A DNA stretch of 64,000 nucleotides from Eubacteriales bacterium (GCA_028872475.1 JAQYMQ010000004.1:44482-108481), one strand, 5' to 3'. Numbered from the stretch's first letter, positions 28,435 through 37,813 are shown. Numbers and translations: made by a program. The notes: generated from the letters alone by a model not told the origin.

Positions 28435-31400
28435 CTATTCTCCTCTTTTTAGCGCTCTAATCTTATCCATATCTGAGGCTAATTCAAACTTGCAAACACC
28501 ACCAAAATCACAATATCCACAAGGAAGTTCATATTTAATACCACTTTTATTCTGATTAAACGGATTAATTTTAATATCACCTGCATTAATATTTGTTATA
28601 AACTCTGTAATTATTTTTAAAGTTTTCACTTTAATATCATCAAACTCTTTTTTATCATAAACTTTTTCTCTTTTAAGAATTTCTTTACCACTACCCGGAT
28701 TGCCAGGAGCAAATACAGTAACTTCCCTTGCATCATCTATCTTGCAATCAATATGTCTAAGAATATCCTTATCTCCTAAAACAATACCACTTCGCTTATA
28801 CCTATCAATATATATGTTTTCCTTTTTATTAGCCTTAAACTCAGAATACGATACAGCATTATCTTTTATTGGAGTATAGAAAATACCAACGACCTCTTTA
28901 TCATCTTTTTTTTCAACGCTTAACATATATATCATCAATTGCAAATCTAAACCATTAAGGACTAAATCGATGTCAAATTTTTTATCACCCGTCTTATAGT
29001 CCATTACAACAGCATAATTTTCATATGTATCTATTCTATCAATCTTACCTCTAATGTAATCAATATCATTAATGGCTACTTCAGGGTAATCCTTATCCTT
29101 ATTAAACTCTTTCTCCTTCTCGCTAACTTTAAAATCACCTTGCTTTTGTTGATATATCATCATCTTTATTGCAGTTCTCGCATTTTCGCGCAACCTACTT
29201 ATAAAATATTTATTTATAGAAATATCCGCTCTATTCGATTCAACATTCTCTTTAATACATTTATCAAAAATATCATCTATTACTGCATCTAAATCATCTT
29301 CTTTAATAACATCAAAATTAAACTCCGATAAACCAGCATGAACCAAATTACCAACGTCAAGAGTTTCAATTTCATATTTTCTTGGAATATTAGGTCTTAT
29401 TCCGTATCTCATAAAATGCTGATATGGACATTTTGCATAAGTATCAATCTGAGATGCTGAAAACGCCCTTTCTTCATCAGGTCTATCAAAGTATAGTTTT
29501 TTAGCTAAATCTCCGGATATATTTTCCCTTTTATTGCTATAACACAAAGCCTTACGAAAGACCTCGTCTTCATCCTGATTCTTTAAATATTCTACAAATG
29601 TAATGATTTCTTTTTTCTCAGTTTCGTCCATATCATTCAGCTTAATCATATTTGTAGACGATCTATACTTAATTATATTTTCAAGAATTTCATTGTATTT
29701 AAGACGATGTGTATATTTTTCAATATCAAAAATCTTAGATGTCTCACTTAGGTCAAACATTTTTCCAATCTGAATAACATCTCTGCTCAACCTCATTAAA
29801 CTTGATGAACTATCCTTTTTCGCAGATGTAAATATAACATTATCTGAACTTGTAATTATTTTATATAACGAAAATAACTCAAGCGAATACATTCCACCAG
29901 CATTAACATTTATATCAATTTTATTATCACTCAACACAGAAATATCGTCGTCAGCCAAAATACTATTTGTATTATCAATTGACGGATAAAAAATATCAGA
30001 CATTCCAACAATAAAGTGATATTTCTTATAGGTTGGAATACTTCTTTGTAAACTACCAACACTTATCTCATCAATTTTCATTGGCGGTACACCAACGGAA
30101 ACATTCTTCACTCCCTGTTCAATTAATGAATACATATCTCGAATATTAATCTTTTCATCACCCAAAATATTTACGAGCTCATCTAAAATATTCATCATCT
30201 TATCCCAAATCTGCTGAGATTCTTTAATATAAAATTCATTTACAGACAGATCACTATATACATTTTTATTTGTATTTTTCTCTATATTTTTTTCAATATT
30301 TTTATCATAGAATTTTTGTAATTCTAATATGTATTGATCTATACCTTTAACAAAAGATTCTGAACTAAACAAGTAATAGATTTGTTCACAAAACTCTCTA
30401 ACAGTATGTTGTTTACGAGAAAACTCATAAAATTCCTTATTATTTAATATTAATTCTGACAAAACCTCTTTTATTTTAAGCAGTTCTGTATTTTTTTGAT
30501 GAAATAGCCTATCTGATTTCCCCTTATAAAATTCTCCATCAAGATAAAAATACTTTTCATCAAAGAACATAGCGCCATATATTTTACGATTTTTTATATA
30601 ATTAATAAAATCAATAATAGCAAGTTCACTGCTTTTAATAAAAAATATTCCTGATTTTAATACAAATTCAATATCATCCTGTCTAAAGTTAAATACAAAC
30701 AATCTTAAAAATGCCATCATAGTCTTAGTGATATGATTTTCTCCTATACTTCGACTATTATCTGCATAGTAAGGCAATCTATTTCTAATAAATACTTTTT
30801 TTATTAAGCTATCGTATTCTCCAAAATTTGTAGCAGTAATAGCTATATCCCTATACCTAACACCCTCTTCTTTAACGAGCTTATTTATTAAATTAGCAAT
30901 ATTCTCAACTTCCTTCTCTGTTGTCGCAAACTCTTTCACAAAAATATGTTCACAGTCATCGGAATATTTCTTCGCAGAATAGCTTGCAAAATTTCTTGAT
31001 AAATGAGCAAGGTCTCCAGCTATTTCATCACACTCAGCATCAAAATATTCTAACCTTGACATTTTTCTCAATTTCTTCAATAAGCTAATGCCGTTACAGT
31101 AAACTCCATTATTAACTTTATCATCTAAATTTTCAGATAGTTCAAACGGAATATTTAAAGCAAAGGTTACATCTACGCCTACACGCTCTAAAGCAATCAA
31201 AAATTCAATTTGCAAAACACTTAAACTGCTAAAATTATTTAAATATATCTGCGTATCTCGTAGATAATCCGCTTCTTTTACCTTTTCTATAGCAAGCGAC
31301 AATTTGTCATCACTATCAATATACTTTCCTTCTAAACAAGCATTATATCTGTCAGAAATTAAATTTATATCATGCAATTTATTCCTTAAGTTAATATCGT

Positions 31401-31827
31401 CAATTTTTTGAATTACATCATATAAACTTTCAGCTGAAATCTTTTCATTTTTTAATTCGCTCAATAAATTTGACATACCTTCAATAAAGCCGTCATTCTT
31501 GCTATTATCTTTAAAAATAGACAACTCATCATTAAGTTCAGACAAAATCTTTGAAATCAACATACTTTTCCCAGTAGTCGTTATTGTTTCTCGTTTAATG
31601 CCACCAACATTTTGTAAAATTTCACGCGCAAAAGAACTGAAACTATATTCTCTAACATCAATAAGGCTATATTTACCAATATTATTAATCATATCTAGCT
31701 CTGTCTGTAAAGTGAATTGCTTAGGTACAATCAAATTAGATATCTTGCCTTTACACAAGTTATCCTTAATATCACTATAAATATACTTATCCAAATTTTG
31801 TTGGTATCTTGAAAGTATTATCTTCAT
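28435..31827 (-). CDS. addB: ATP-dependent nuclease AddB
   Basis: Partner of AddA, with an inactive-helicase-like body and a C-terminal nuclease. The nuclease motif is present (KIDRIDTYENYAVVMDYKTG) and the four iron-sulfur cysteines can be placed: one in the YAKCPYQHF segment and three in the terminal CGYCDFGGVC. At 1130 residues it is near normal length. The N-terminus, where B. subtilis AddB has a GxSGSGKT P-loop, reads MKIILSRYQQNLDKYIY, so Walker A is missing; some RexB-type relatives are also said to lack it. AGGAGATAGT precedes the ATG. Confidence 0.93.
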   Translation of the reverse strand: MKIILSRYQQNLDKYIYSDIKDNLCKGKISNLIVPKQFTLQTELDMINNIGKYSLIDVREYSFSSFAREILQNVGGIKRETITTTGKSMLISKILSELNDELSIFKDNSKNDGFIEGMSNLLSELKNEKISAESLYDVIQKIDDINLRNKLHDINLISDRYNACLEGKYIDSDDKLSLAIEKVKEADYLRDTQIYLNNFSSLSVLQIEFLIALERVGVDVTFALNIPFELSENLDDKVNNGVYCNGISLLKKLRKMSRLEYFDAECDEIAGDLAHLSRNFASYSAKKYSDDCEHIFVKEFATTEKEVENIANLINKLVKEEGVRYRDIAITATNFGEYDSLIKKVFIRNRLPYYADNSRSIGENHITKTMMAFLRLFVFNFRQDDIEFVLKSGIFFIKSSELAIIDFINYIKNRKIYGAMFFDEKYFYLDGEFYKGKSDRLFHQKNTELLKIKEVLSELILNNKEFYEFSRKQHTVREFCEQIYYLFSSESFVKGIDQYILELQKFYDKNIEKNIEKNTNKNVYSDLSVNEFYIKESQQIWDKMMNILDELVNILGDEKINIRDMYSLIEQGVKNVSVGVPPMKIDEISVGSLQRSIPTYKKYHFIVGMSDIFYPSIDNTNSILADDDISVLSDNKIDINVNAGGMYSLELFSLYKIITSSDNVIFTSAKKDSSSSLMRLSRDVIQIGKMFDLSETSKIFDIEKYTHRLKYNEILENIIKYRSSTNMIKLNDMDETEKKEIITFVEYLKNQDEDEVFRKALCYSNKRENISGDLAKKLYFDRPDEERAFSASQIDTYAKCPYQHFMRYGIRPNIPRKYEIETLDVGNLVHAGLSEFNFDVIKEDDLDAVIDDIFDKCIKENVESNRADISINKYFISRLRENARTAIKMMIYQQKQGDFKVSEKEKEFNKDKDYPEVAINDIDYIRGKIDRIDTYENYAVVMDYKTGDKKFDIDLVLNGLDLQLMIYMLSVEKKDDKEVVGIFYTPIKDNAVSYSEFKANKKENIYIDRYKRSGIVLGDKDILRHIDCKIDDAREVTVFAPGNPGSGKEILKREKVYDKKEFDDIKVKTLKIITEFITNINAGDIKINPFNQNKSGIKYELPCGYCDFGGVCKFELASDMDKIRALKRGE

Positions 31828-32201
31828 ACTATCTCCTATTTCAACACTTTAAAATTATAATTTCCCATCAATGTTATATATTTGTTTAATGAACTATAAT
31901 ATATAAAATACTATAACAATATTAACGAATTTAATTATTTTTTTAACTTAAATACAGCTTCAATCATATTTAATATTCTTCAATAATCATATACAATATA
32001 TATTCTATTATAATTCAATAACGATTTGTAATAAAAGACAAAAAAAGAGACGGTCAAACCGTCCCAAAATTTTACGTTTTCCAAATTGTGTATCTTCGAA
32101 ATATCATAATTAATACTATTATTTTGACTATTATTAGTATTTCCAATTTCTGATAGCACATTATCCAAATTCGTAGCTAATTCTACTGAAATTTCATTTT
32201 T
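31828..32201. other. Intergenic region between addB and the small hypothetical genes
   Basis: AT-rich 374-bp gap. It contains the minus-strand terminator described separately and presumably the addB promoter, for which I found no convincing -35/-10 pair. The 62-codon ORF in the track (31980-32168) runs through the terminator hairpin, starts at a TTG without a ribosome site and shows no recognisable motif, so I do not call it. Confidence 0.6.
32040..32065 (-). terminator. Rho-independent terminator after the small hypothetical genes
   Basis: Minus strand GGGACGGTTTGACCGTCTC followed by seven T. It ends the transcript of the genes at 32202-33186 before addB. Confidence 0.8.
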
Positions 32202-32645
32202 TTACTGTCTTTCAATATAGCTTACTACTTCACAAACTACAAGTTGATCTTCCTCTTCAGGATTATAGAAATTAACTAATTTACTACCTGACAAATGAGA
32301 ATCTTTTTCTAGATAGTCCGATATAACCTCGTATATCCAATCCATAGGCCAAGGTACAGTCAACTCACCTTCAATTAATTTGCCGTCAACGTCATACTTA
32401 AGCTTTTGCTCTTTCAAACTGCATGGAATACTATCAACATCCCTAACAATAATATCGTAAAACCTGTCTACTACAACCTTTTTTTCTTTTGGATCATCAA
32501 ATATAAATGACACATCATTGCCCATATTGTGTGCCAATTTTCTACTACAACTCGTCTTACAAGCAGTAGAACAACCTGCACAGACATCACTCTGTCCAAC
32601 CGGATCCAGTCTATGATAGTCTTTTTCAATTACTCGCTTACCCAA
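32202..32645 (-). CDS. Hypothetical protein with Cys-rich N-terminal motif
   Basis: Not recognised. The 147-residue protein has an N-terminal cluster CAGCSTACKTSC (residues 22-33), four Cys that could bind a metal or iron-sulfur cluster. A mixed alpha/beta region with PWPMDWIYEVISDYL and an acidic C-terminus follow. There is no signal peptide or membrane segment. The TTG start overlaps the end of the preceding gene by eight bases, with GGGGAG seven bases upstream, so the two are translationally coupled. The pair plus the YopX-like gene look like accessory cargo. Confidence 0.7.
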   Translation of the reverse strand: MGKRVIEKDYHRLDPVGQSDVCAGCSTACKTSCSRKLAHNMGNDVSFIFDDPKEKKVVVDRFYDIIVRDVDSIPCSLKEQKLKYDVDGKLIEGELTVPWPMDWIYEVISDYLEKDSHLSGSKLVNFYNPEEEDQLVVCEVVSYIERQ

Positions 32646-33186
32646 AATAAAACTCCCCTTCGTCTTCGTCTACTTCAGCACTAAAATAAATACACTGCCA
32701 TTTTCCTGCTAAGTATTTCTCCTGCTTTTCAAACATTTCTTCGATAGAATCAAAGTCATATCTATCACCTGTACAGAACATATTTATCTTATTAACCTCC
32801 ATAAACCATTTATCCTCTTGACTGTTATACCAAATCAATGTATCGTCTGGTTTATTGAAAAACTGTGTTACACCCAAAGAAAATTCTTTAGCAAAATCCT
32901 CAGGTGTAGGCTCCACTAACGCTGTGTAAACCCTATTTATTTCAAGGTCAAAAACCTTACCATCTTCAACTCTTGAAGCGGTAGGTCGACCATATTTTTC
33001 ACCAATTTTAAGTCTGTTGCCGGCAATTTTAAGCATATGACCAACTGCATAAACGACATCGATATATACACCATCTTCTGCCACATCAAATTTACCTTCA
33101 ATTTCAAACATATCATCTTCAAGGTAAAAATCTACTGACTTTCCATTTACCTTGTTATAAAAATCTTTATCTTTTAAATCTAACAT
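32638..33186 (-). CDS. Hypothetical protein, coupled to the Cys-rich protein
   Basis: Not recognised. The 182 residues contain no membrane segment or signal peptide. The N-terminal third looks like a small beta-barrel (VDFYLEDDMFEIEGKFDVAEDGVYIDVV). The C-terminal half is aromatic and acidic (LIWYNSQEDKWFMEV, GKWQCIYFSAEVDEDEGEF). The gene starts about 150 bp after the YopX-like gene, across a structured element, and shares eight bases with the next gene. Any function would be a guess. Confidence 0.7.
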   Translation of the reverse strand: MLDLKDKDFYNKVNGKSVDFYLEDDMFEIEGKFDVAEDGVYIDVVYAVGHMLKIAGNRLKIGEKYGRPTASRVEDGKVFDLEINRVYTALVEPTPEDFAKEFSLGVTQFFNKPDDTLIWYNSQEDKWFMEVNKINMFCTGDRYDFDSIEEMFEKQEKYLAGKWQCIYFSAEVDEDEGEFYFG

Positions 33187-33226
33187 TTTAAATTCTCATA
33201 ATTACAAATATAAATTACACCATAAA

Positions 33227-33333
33227 GCCTAAGTTCAACCTTCGTGCTCCGCTCTCGCTTTCTCTAAGGTTTTTGGGCATCTGACGTACTTTAATTCGAA
33301 CTTCACTAAGCTCGTTCTCATTTAGTTACGTCA
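33227..33333 (-). other. Structured intergenic element with two stem-loops
   Basis: Immediately after the YopX-like stop, minus strand TGACGTA ... TACGTCA (perfect 7-bp arms, 33282-33333) encloses a smaller GAAC ... GTTC hairpin. It is followed by AACCTT ... AAGGTT (33237-33271) enclosing a purine-rich loop AGAGAAAGCGAGAGCGGAGC. The stretch is clearly richer in GC than the surrounding gap. There is no T-run, so it does not look like a simple terminator. It could be an intergenic repeat element, a processing site or an RNA; which one is inference. Confidence 0.45.
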
Positions 33334-33738
33334 CTATACACTAAAATCTAATAGTTCAGGATTCTGGTAGATATTTCCCTGTAACTTAAATGTATCTGAC
33401 ATATATGGTCCACCCATTGCCATTGATCCATTATTACCTAGTAGGATAAATCCTGCAATTTCTTCACTCCACATAATCTGATAAGTTCCGTCATCATTTT
33501 TAACAACATCACCCTCAAAAATTTCATTCTGCTCGTTATCAAACCAACCTGTACTTTGTAATGGAAGTAATTCTAATGGTTCTTCAGGATTTTTGAAATC
33601 ATAAATCAAAACAGTACCATAAGAAAGGTAACCATAGATTGTCTTTTCCATTTCACTAGCTTCTGCCTGTTCTAGATCTTCAGGAGAATACATCTTTTTA
33701 TTTTCATCATCCCATGCTCTAAATTTTATTTCTCTCAT
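33334..33738 (-). CDS. YopX-family protein (phage-type)
   Basis: A 134-residue protein beginning MREIKFRAWDDENKKMY, the hallmark start of YopX-domain proteins common in phages of Firmicutes. It ends with the family pattern FEGDVVKNDDGTY ... GNIYQNPELL. The role of YopX proteins is unknown. I start at this Met because GAGGAAATTC precedes it; the ORF track adds 16 upstream residues. No other phage gene is nearby, so it is probably an isolated remnant or domesticated gene. It shares direction with the two unknown genes downstream. Confidence 0.85.
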   Translation of the reverse strand: MREIKFRAWDDENKKMYSPEDLEQAEASEMEKTIYGYLSYGTVLIYDFKNPEEPLELLPLQSTGWFDNEQNEIFEGDVVKNDDGTYQIMWSEEIAGFILLGNNGSMAMGGPYMSDTFKLQGNIYQNPELLDFSV

Positions 33739-33760
33739 TGAATTTCCTCTCATCATATAT

Positions 33761-33792
33761 ACATCGGTGCCGCTATACAGCGACACCGATGT
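33761..33792. other. Long hairpin between the molybdenum hydroxylase operon and the YopX gene
   Basis: ACATCGGTGCCGCT and AGCGACACCGATGT form a 14-bp stem around a short loop; the one irregular pair is a G-U only in the minus-strand RNA. A run of six T follows on the plus strand, where no gene needs it. On the minus strand it sits 72 bp after the hydroxylase stop and 23 bp before the YopX start. It may be a terminator/attenuator or a 5' structure of the YopX mRNA. Confidence 0.6.
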
Positions 33793-33863
33793 AAATGTTT
33801 TTTATTTAACTACATAATTTAATATAAAATAGTTACTTGTAATATTATTTCGCGCTTTTCTAA

Positions 33864-36209
33864 TTAGAAAACACCCTTAGCTTTTTGTTCTTTAATTGCA
33901 TTAAGAACTTTTTCTGGAGTTAGAGGCATTTCTGTAAATCTTACTCCGATAGCATCATATACAGCGTTGAAGATTGCTGGAATTGTAGGCTGAATTGGAC
34001 CTTCTCCAGATTCTTTAGCACCGTATGGAGCTGATGGATCGTATGCTTCTACGATGTTTGCATCAATTTCAGGCATATCTAATGCAGTTGGTAATTTGTA
34101 GTCATGGAATGAAGGATTTAGGAATGTTCCGTCCGGAGCAATCTTCATTTCTTCATATAGCGCCTGACCCATACCCATCTGGATAGAGCCATGAACCTGA
34201 CCTTCAACACTCTGCGGGTTGATAGCTACACCGCAGTCTCCTGCTTCTGTAATCTTAACTACATTGATCTTTCCTGTTTCTAGATCTACATCAACTTCAG
34301 CAATCTGTGCACTGAATCCAAATGTTGGAGAGTGTCCGATGTTACCACCCTGCTGGATACCCTTTCTTCTTGGAGGTGTAAACTGTCCTGTCATTGATAG
34401 TGGGCCATTTGTCTGAATGTATGCTGATACAACTTCTCTCCAAGGAACTCTCTTATGAGGCTTGTAAATATTGTAGAATTCTCCACCCTGTACTTCAACT
34501 TCTTCACCACGAATACCTAGCATTCCTGCAGCAACCGGTTTAAGTTCAGCGTTAATCTTTTCTGCAGCCTGTCTAATTGCCCAACCAGTAGCAAATGTTA
34601 GACGGCTAGCAAATGTACCCAGGTCAAATGTTGAAATCTTAGTATCTCTTGGAATAACAGTAACATCTTCAGTCTTAACACCTAGAGTTTCTGCAGCCAT
34701 CTGAGCCATTACCATATCAACACCCTGACCGATATCAGTAGCACCGCAATATACAGTTACATCATTTTCTTCATCTACCTTAATTGTAGCTACTGTATGT
34801 GGCTTGTAAGATAGATATAATGTGTAAGATGTTCCTGAGATATAGTATCCGCCAGATAGACCAATACCTTTACCAAATGGCATCTTACCGTGTTTTTCTT
34901 TGTATCCTGATTTTTCTACACACTCAGTTAGACACTTCTTATACTCTGTATGAGGAATATACATTTTACTCATTGCAGTGTATCCAGATTCTGCTGCATT
35001 TAGCATTCTGATTTCATATGGGTCCATTCCGAAGTGAGCAGCTGCCTGATCTAGCATCTGTTCCATAGCAAATCTAGGCTGAACACCACCTAAACCTCTA
35101 AATGCTCCGCATGTAGGCTTGTTAGTATAAATTCTCTTACCGTCAAATCTTACGTTTGGCACCATGTATGGAATGTGAATCATTGATGCAGTGTAGAATA
35201 ATACTACGATACCCCAACCAGCGTAAGCACCACCATCCATTAGGTTTGTAAAGTCGCAAGCTGTAATCTTACCAGTCTTGTCGAAACCTAACTTCATCTT
35301 CATATAGCATGGGTGTCTACCATTGTTTGCTGCAAATACTTCACTTCTTTCGTAAGTAATCTTAACAGGTCTGCCAATCTTTCTTGATAATAGTGATGCA
35401 CAGAAGTCTGCCTGTGAAGCAACACCCTTACCACCGAAACCGCCACCAATCAAAGGAACTGTAATTCTGATTTTGCTTAGAGGCATTTCTAGAACCTTAG
35501 CTAACTGCTGATGTGTATAGTGAGGAACCTGACAAGTAGCATATAGGTGTAATTTTCCAGTTGCTACATCAAAATCTGCTAAAGCAGACTGTGGTTCGAT
35601 AAAGCCGTGATTTACATAAGAAGAATAATAATCCTGTTCTAAGATATAATCAGATTTTTCGAATGCACCATCAGGATCTCCGTAAACCTGAACACCTTCA
35701 TAACAGATGTTATTTGGAGCATCTTCGTGAATTCTTACGTCGTCTCTCTTTACAGCTTCTCTTGGATCTACTAAAGCTTCTAATACTTCATATTCAACTT
35801 CAATTAACTCTAAAGCTTTTTCAGCAATTTCTTCTGTAATTGCTGCTACTGCTGCTACCGGTTCTCCCCAGTTTCTTACCTTTCCTACTGCTAGAGCGTG
35901 CTCATTAGCATTGTGAGGAACGATACCATAAGGGATTGGACAATCTTCACCTGTAATTACTGCAAGTACTCCATCTAATTCTAAAGCTTTGCTGTAATCA
36001 ATCTTGATGATGTTTGCGTGAGCGTGCTTTGTTCTTAAAAGCTTACCATATACCATTCTTGGTAATGTCAAGTCATCTGTATACTGAACTGCACCCTTTA
36101 CTTTAGCAGGACCATCAGGTCTTCTAATGCTTCTACCTACTTCAGTAAATTCTTTTGTATAATCTCTATAGTTATTATATCTATTTGATACTTCATACAT
36201 TTTACCCAT
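33864..36209 (-). CDS. Molybdenum hydroxylase large subunit (xanthine dehydrogenase family)
   Basis: Molybdopterin-binding catalytic subunit of about 781 residues. It has the N-terminal a/b hammerhead domain (GRSIRRPDGPAKVKGAVQYT) and then the cofactor domain with GGGFGGKG, FRGLGGVQ, the GATDIGQGVDMV loop and, near the C-terminus, AKESGEGP carrying the catalytic Glu. These match xanthine dehydrogenase, nicotinate dehydrogenase and CO dehydrogenase-like hydroxylases; the substrate, probably a purine or other N-heterocycle, is not settled by sequence. I start at MGKMYE because GGAGG lies upstream within the end of the previous gene. XdhC and MocA encoded 12-17 kb away would serve its maturation. 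Confidence 0.92.
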   Translation of the reverse strand: MGKMYEVSNRYNNYRDYTKEFTEVGRSIRRPDGPAKVKGAVQYTDDLTLPRMVYGKLLRTKHAHANIIKIDYSKALELDGVLAVITGEDCPIPYGIVPHNANEHALAVGKVRNWGEPVAAVAAITEEIAEKALELIEVEYEVLEALVDPREAVKRDDVRIHEDAPNNICYEGVQVYGDPDGAFEKSDYILEQDYYSSYVNHGFIEPQSALADFDVATGKLHLYATCQVPHYTHQQLAKVLEMPLSKIRITVPLIGGGFGGKGVASQADFCASLLSRKIGRPVKITYERSEVFAANNGRHPCYMKMKLGFDKTGKITACDFTNLMDGGAYAGWGIVVLFYTASMIHIPYMVPNVRFDGKRIYTNKPTCGAFRGLGGVQPRFAMEQMLDQAAAHFGMDPYEIRMLNAAESGYTAMSKMYIPHTEYKKCLTECVEKSGYKEKHGKMPFGKGIGLSGGYYISGTSYTLYLSYKPHTVATIKVDEENDVTVYCGATDIGQGVDMVMAQMAAETLGVKTEDVTVIPRDTKISTFDLGTFASRLTFATGWAIRQAAEKINAELKPVAAGMLGIRGEEVEVQGGEFYNIYKPHKRVPWREVVSAYIQTNGPLSMTGQFTPPRRKGIQQGGNIGHSPTFGFSAQIAEVDVDLETGKINVVKITEAGDCGVAINPQSVEGQVHGSIQMGMGQALYEEMKIAPDGTFLNPSFHDYKLPTALDMPEIDANIVEAYDPSAPYGAKESGEGPIQPTIPAIFNAVYDAIGVRFTEMPLTPEKVLNAIKEQKAKGVF

Positions 36210-36210
36210 C

Positions 36211-36696
36211 TTATTTAGCCTCCTTTTCTGCAACTGCCTTTGCATAAGATTCTACTGCGGCCAAGATGTTGATGTAACCTGTACATCTACATGTATTTCC
36301 AGCTAACGCCGTTTTAATCTCTTTCATTGTAGGATTTGGATTTCTATCTACTAATGCCTTTGAAGATAAAATCATACCTGGTGTACAGAATCCACACTGT
36401 ACCGCACCATGATCTAGGAAAGCTTCCTGAATTGGGTGAAGTGTACCATCTTCGTTTGCAATACCTTCGATAGTAGTAATCTTCTTACCTACTGCAGTGA
36501 TTGCTAACTTAAGACATGATAATTCTGGCTTACCATCAATTAACATTGTACATGCGCCACAGTCTCCCTGTCCGCATCCCTTTTTTGTTCCTGTTAGTCC
36601 TATTGTTTTTCTAACAACGTCTACTAATAAGTCCATAGGAGTAACAATTACATCATAATCTTCATTATTTATATTTAAAGTTATTAACTGTTTCAT
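36211..36696 (-). CDS. Molybdenum hydroxylase small subunit, 2x[2Fe-2S]
   Basis: Electron-transfer subunit of 161 residues. The plant-type cluster ligands are CGQGDCGAC with a later Cys in PELSC, and the C-terminal helical-bundle cluster is CGFCTPGM ... NTCRCTGY. GGAGGCGTA precedes the ATG. The stop lies one base before the large-subunit ATG, and the FAD gene ends three bases upstream, so the three genes are tightly coupled in the order FAD, FeS, Mo. Confidence 0.96.
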   Translation of the reverse strand: MKQLITLNINNEDYDVIVTPMDLLVDVVRKTIGLTGTKKGCGQGDCGACTMLIDGKPELSCLKLAITAVGKKITTIEGIANEDGTLHPIQEAFLDHGAVQCGFCTPGMILSSKALVDRNPNPTMKEIKTALAGNTCRCTGYINILAAVESYAKAVAEKEAK

Positions 36697-36699
36697 TGT

Positions 36700-37581
36700 T
36701 TACGCCTCCATTGCTAATTCATACGCTTCTTTAGTTAGTCTTCTTGCAAGAGCTCCTACAACATCTTTTCTGTATTCTGCTGATGCTCTAACGTCTGAAA
36801 TTGGTTTAGCTTCGCTCATTGCTGCTTCACCAACTGCTTCGATAAGCGCTTCATCTAATACCTTACCATTGATTAATGCAGGTACAGCTTCTGAAACGAT
36901 TGGCTTTGGAGATACAGATCCCATTACTAACTTAACTGTCTTAATTGTCTTTTTGTCATCTTCAAGCTCAACATTAACTGCCATATTTACAGCATCGATT
37001 TCCATAGCGTTTCTTAGACCAATATGTCCGTACACTGATGCTGAATGTGGAGCTGGCGCTGGAATGAAAAACTTAGTTACCATTTCGTCTGATTCTAATA
37101 CATTCTTACGGTTACCTAAGATAAACTCTTCAGCTTTAACTGTTCTTTCACCATTTTTACCTTCAATAACAACCATAGCGTTCATAGCTGCTAATGGAGT
37201 AGGTGTTTCTGCTGCTGGTGATGAGTGAGAAATATTTCCACCAAGTGTAGCCATTGTTCTTACCTGATAAGAACCTAACTGACCTGCAGCAAATACTAGT
37301 GCATTGTAGTCTTTAACTAATTCCTTTGAATCTTCAATGTCTGCAATCTTTGTACATGCGCCGATTTCAACACCGCCGTCAACAAATTTGATTCCAGCTA
37401 ATTCTTCGACATCTCCAATGTTGATTAGGTTTTCTGTTGTAATCATTTTTTCTTTTAGCATGATTATCAAATCAGTACCGCCGGCAAGCATTTTTGATTT
37501 GTCGCCAATATCTGCTAATAGCTCTAAAACTTCTTTCTTTGTCTTAGGTGCATGATATTGGAAGTTGCTTAAAATGTTCAT
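36700..37581 (-). CDS. Molybdenum hydroxylase FAD-binding subunit
   Basis: Medium subunit of 293 residues passing electrons to FAD. It has the two FAD-binding segments of the family, MLAGGTDLIIML near residue 35 and TLGGNISHSSPAAETPTPL near 110, and a C-terminal CO-dehydrogenase flavoprotein domain (ASAEYRKDVVGALARRL). GGAGGCGTA precedes the ATG. It is the first gene of the hydroxylase operon, with the promoter at 37678-37706. Confidence 0.95.
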   Translation of the reverse strand: MNILSNFQYHAPKTKKEVLELLADIGDKSKMLAGGTDLIIMLKEKMITTENLINIGDVEELAGIKFVDGGVEIGACTKIADIEDSKELVKDYNALVFAAGQLGSYQVRTMATLGGNISHSSPAAETPTPLAAMNAMVVIEGKNGERTVKAEEFILGNRKNVLESDEMVTKFFIPAPAPHSASVYGHIGLRNAMEIDAVNMAVNVELEDDKKTIKTVKLVMGSVSPKPIVSEAVPALINGKVLDEALIEAVGEAAMSEAKPISDVRASAEYRKDVVGALARRLTKEAYELAMEA

Positions 37582-37677
37582 TCTATACGCCTCCTTAAAT
37601 TACGTGTTAAATTCCCCGCACCAAAAAAGATGCTACGGGTATTAAAAAAATGAATATGTGCGATATTCTACCTATAC

Positions 37678-37706
37678 ATTCTATGACAAAAATTTAACTT
37701 TTTCAA
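37678..37706 (-). promoter_or_regulatory. Promoter for the molybdenum hydroxylase operon
   Basis: Minus strand TTGAAA, exactly 17 bp, TAGAAT, giving an mRNA leader of about 90 nt. In the 429-bp gap 37582-38010 I see only this, the terminator at 37814-37843 and AT-rich DNA. Confidence 0.6.
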
Positions 37707-37813
37707 TTAATTATTCAAAAAACTCATCAAAAAAATTGTACTTTTTAAGAAAAATTTGTGTATTTTTTTATGAATAGCCACAATATAGCTATCACTTTTT
37801 GATAACAAACAAC

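Noticed and set aside
31980-32168. 62-codon minus-strand ORF between addB and the Cys-rich gene
   Set aside because: It begins at a TTG without a ribosome site and runs straight through a strong terminator hairpin and T-run; no motif or homology-like pattern.
33334-33738. Prophage at 32-34 kb
   Set aside because: Only the YopX-like gene is phage-type. There is no integrase, structural gene or attachment-site duplication, so a prophage cannot be supported.
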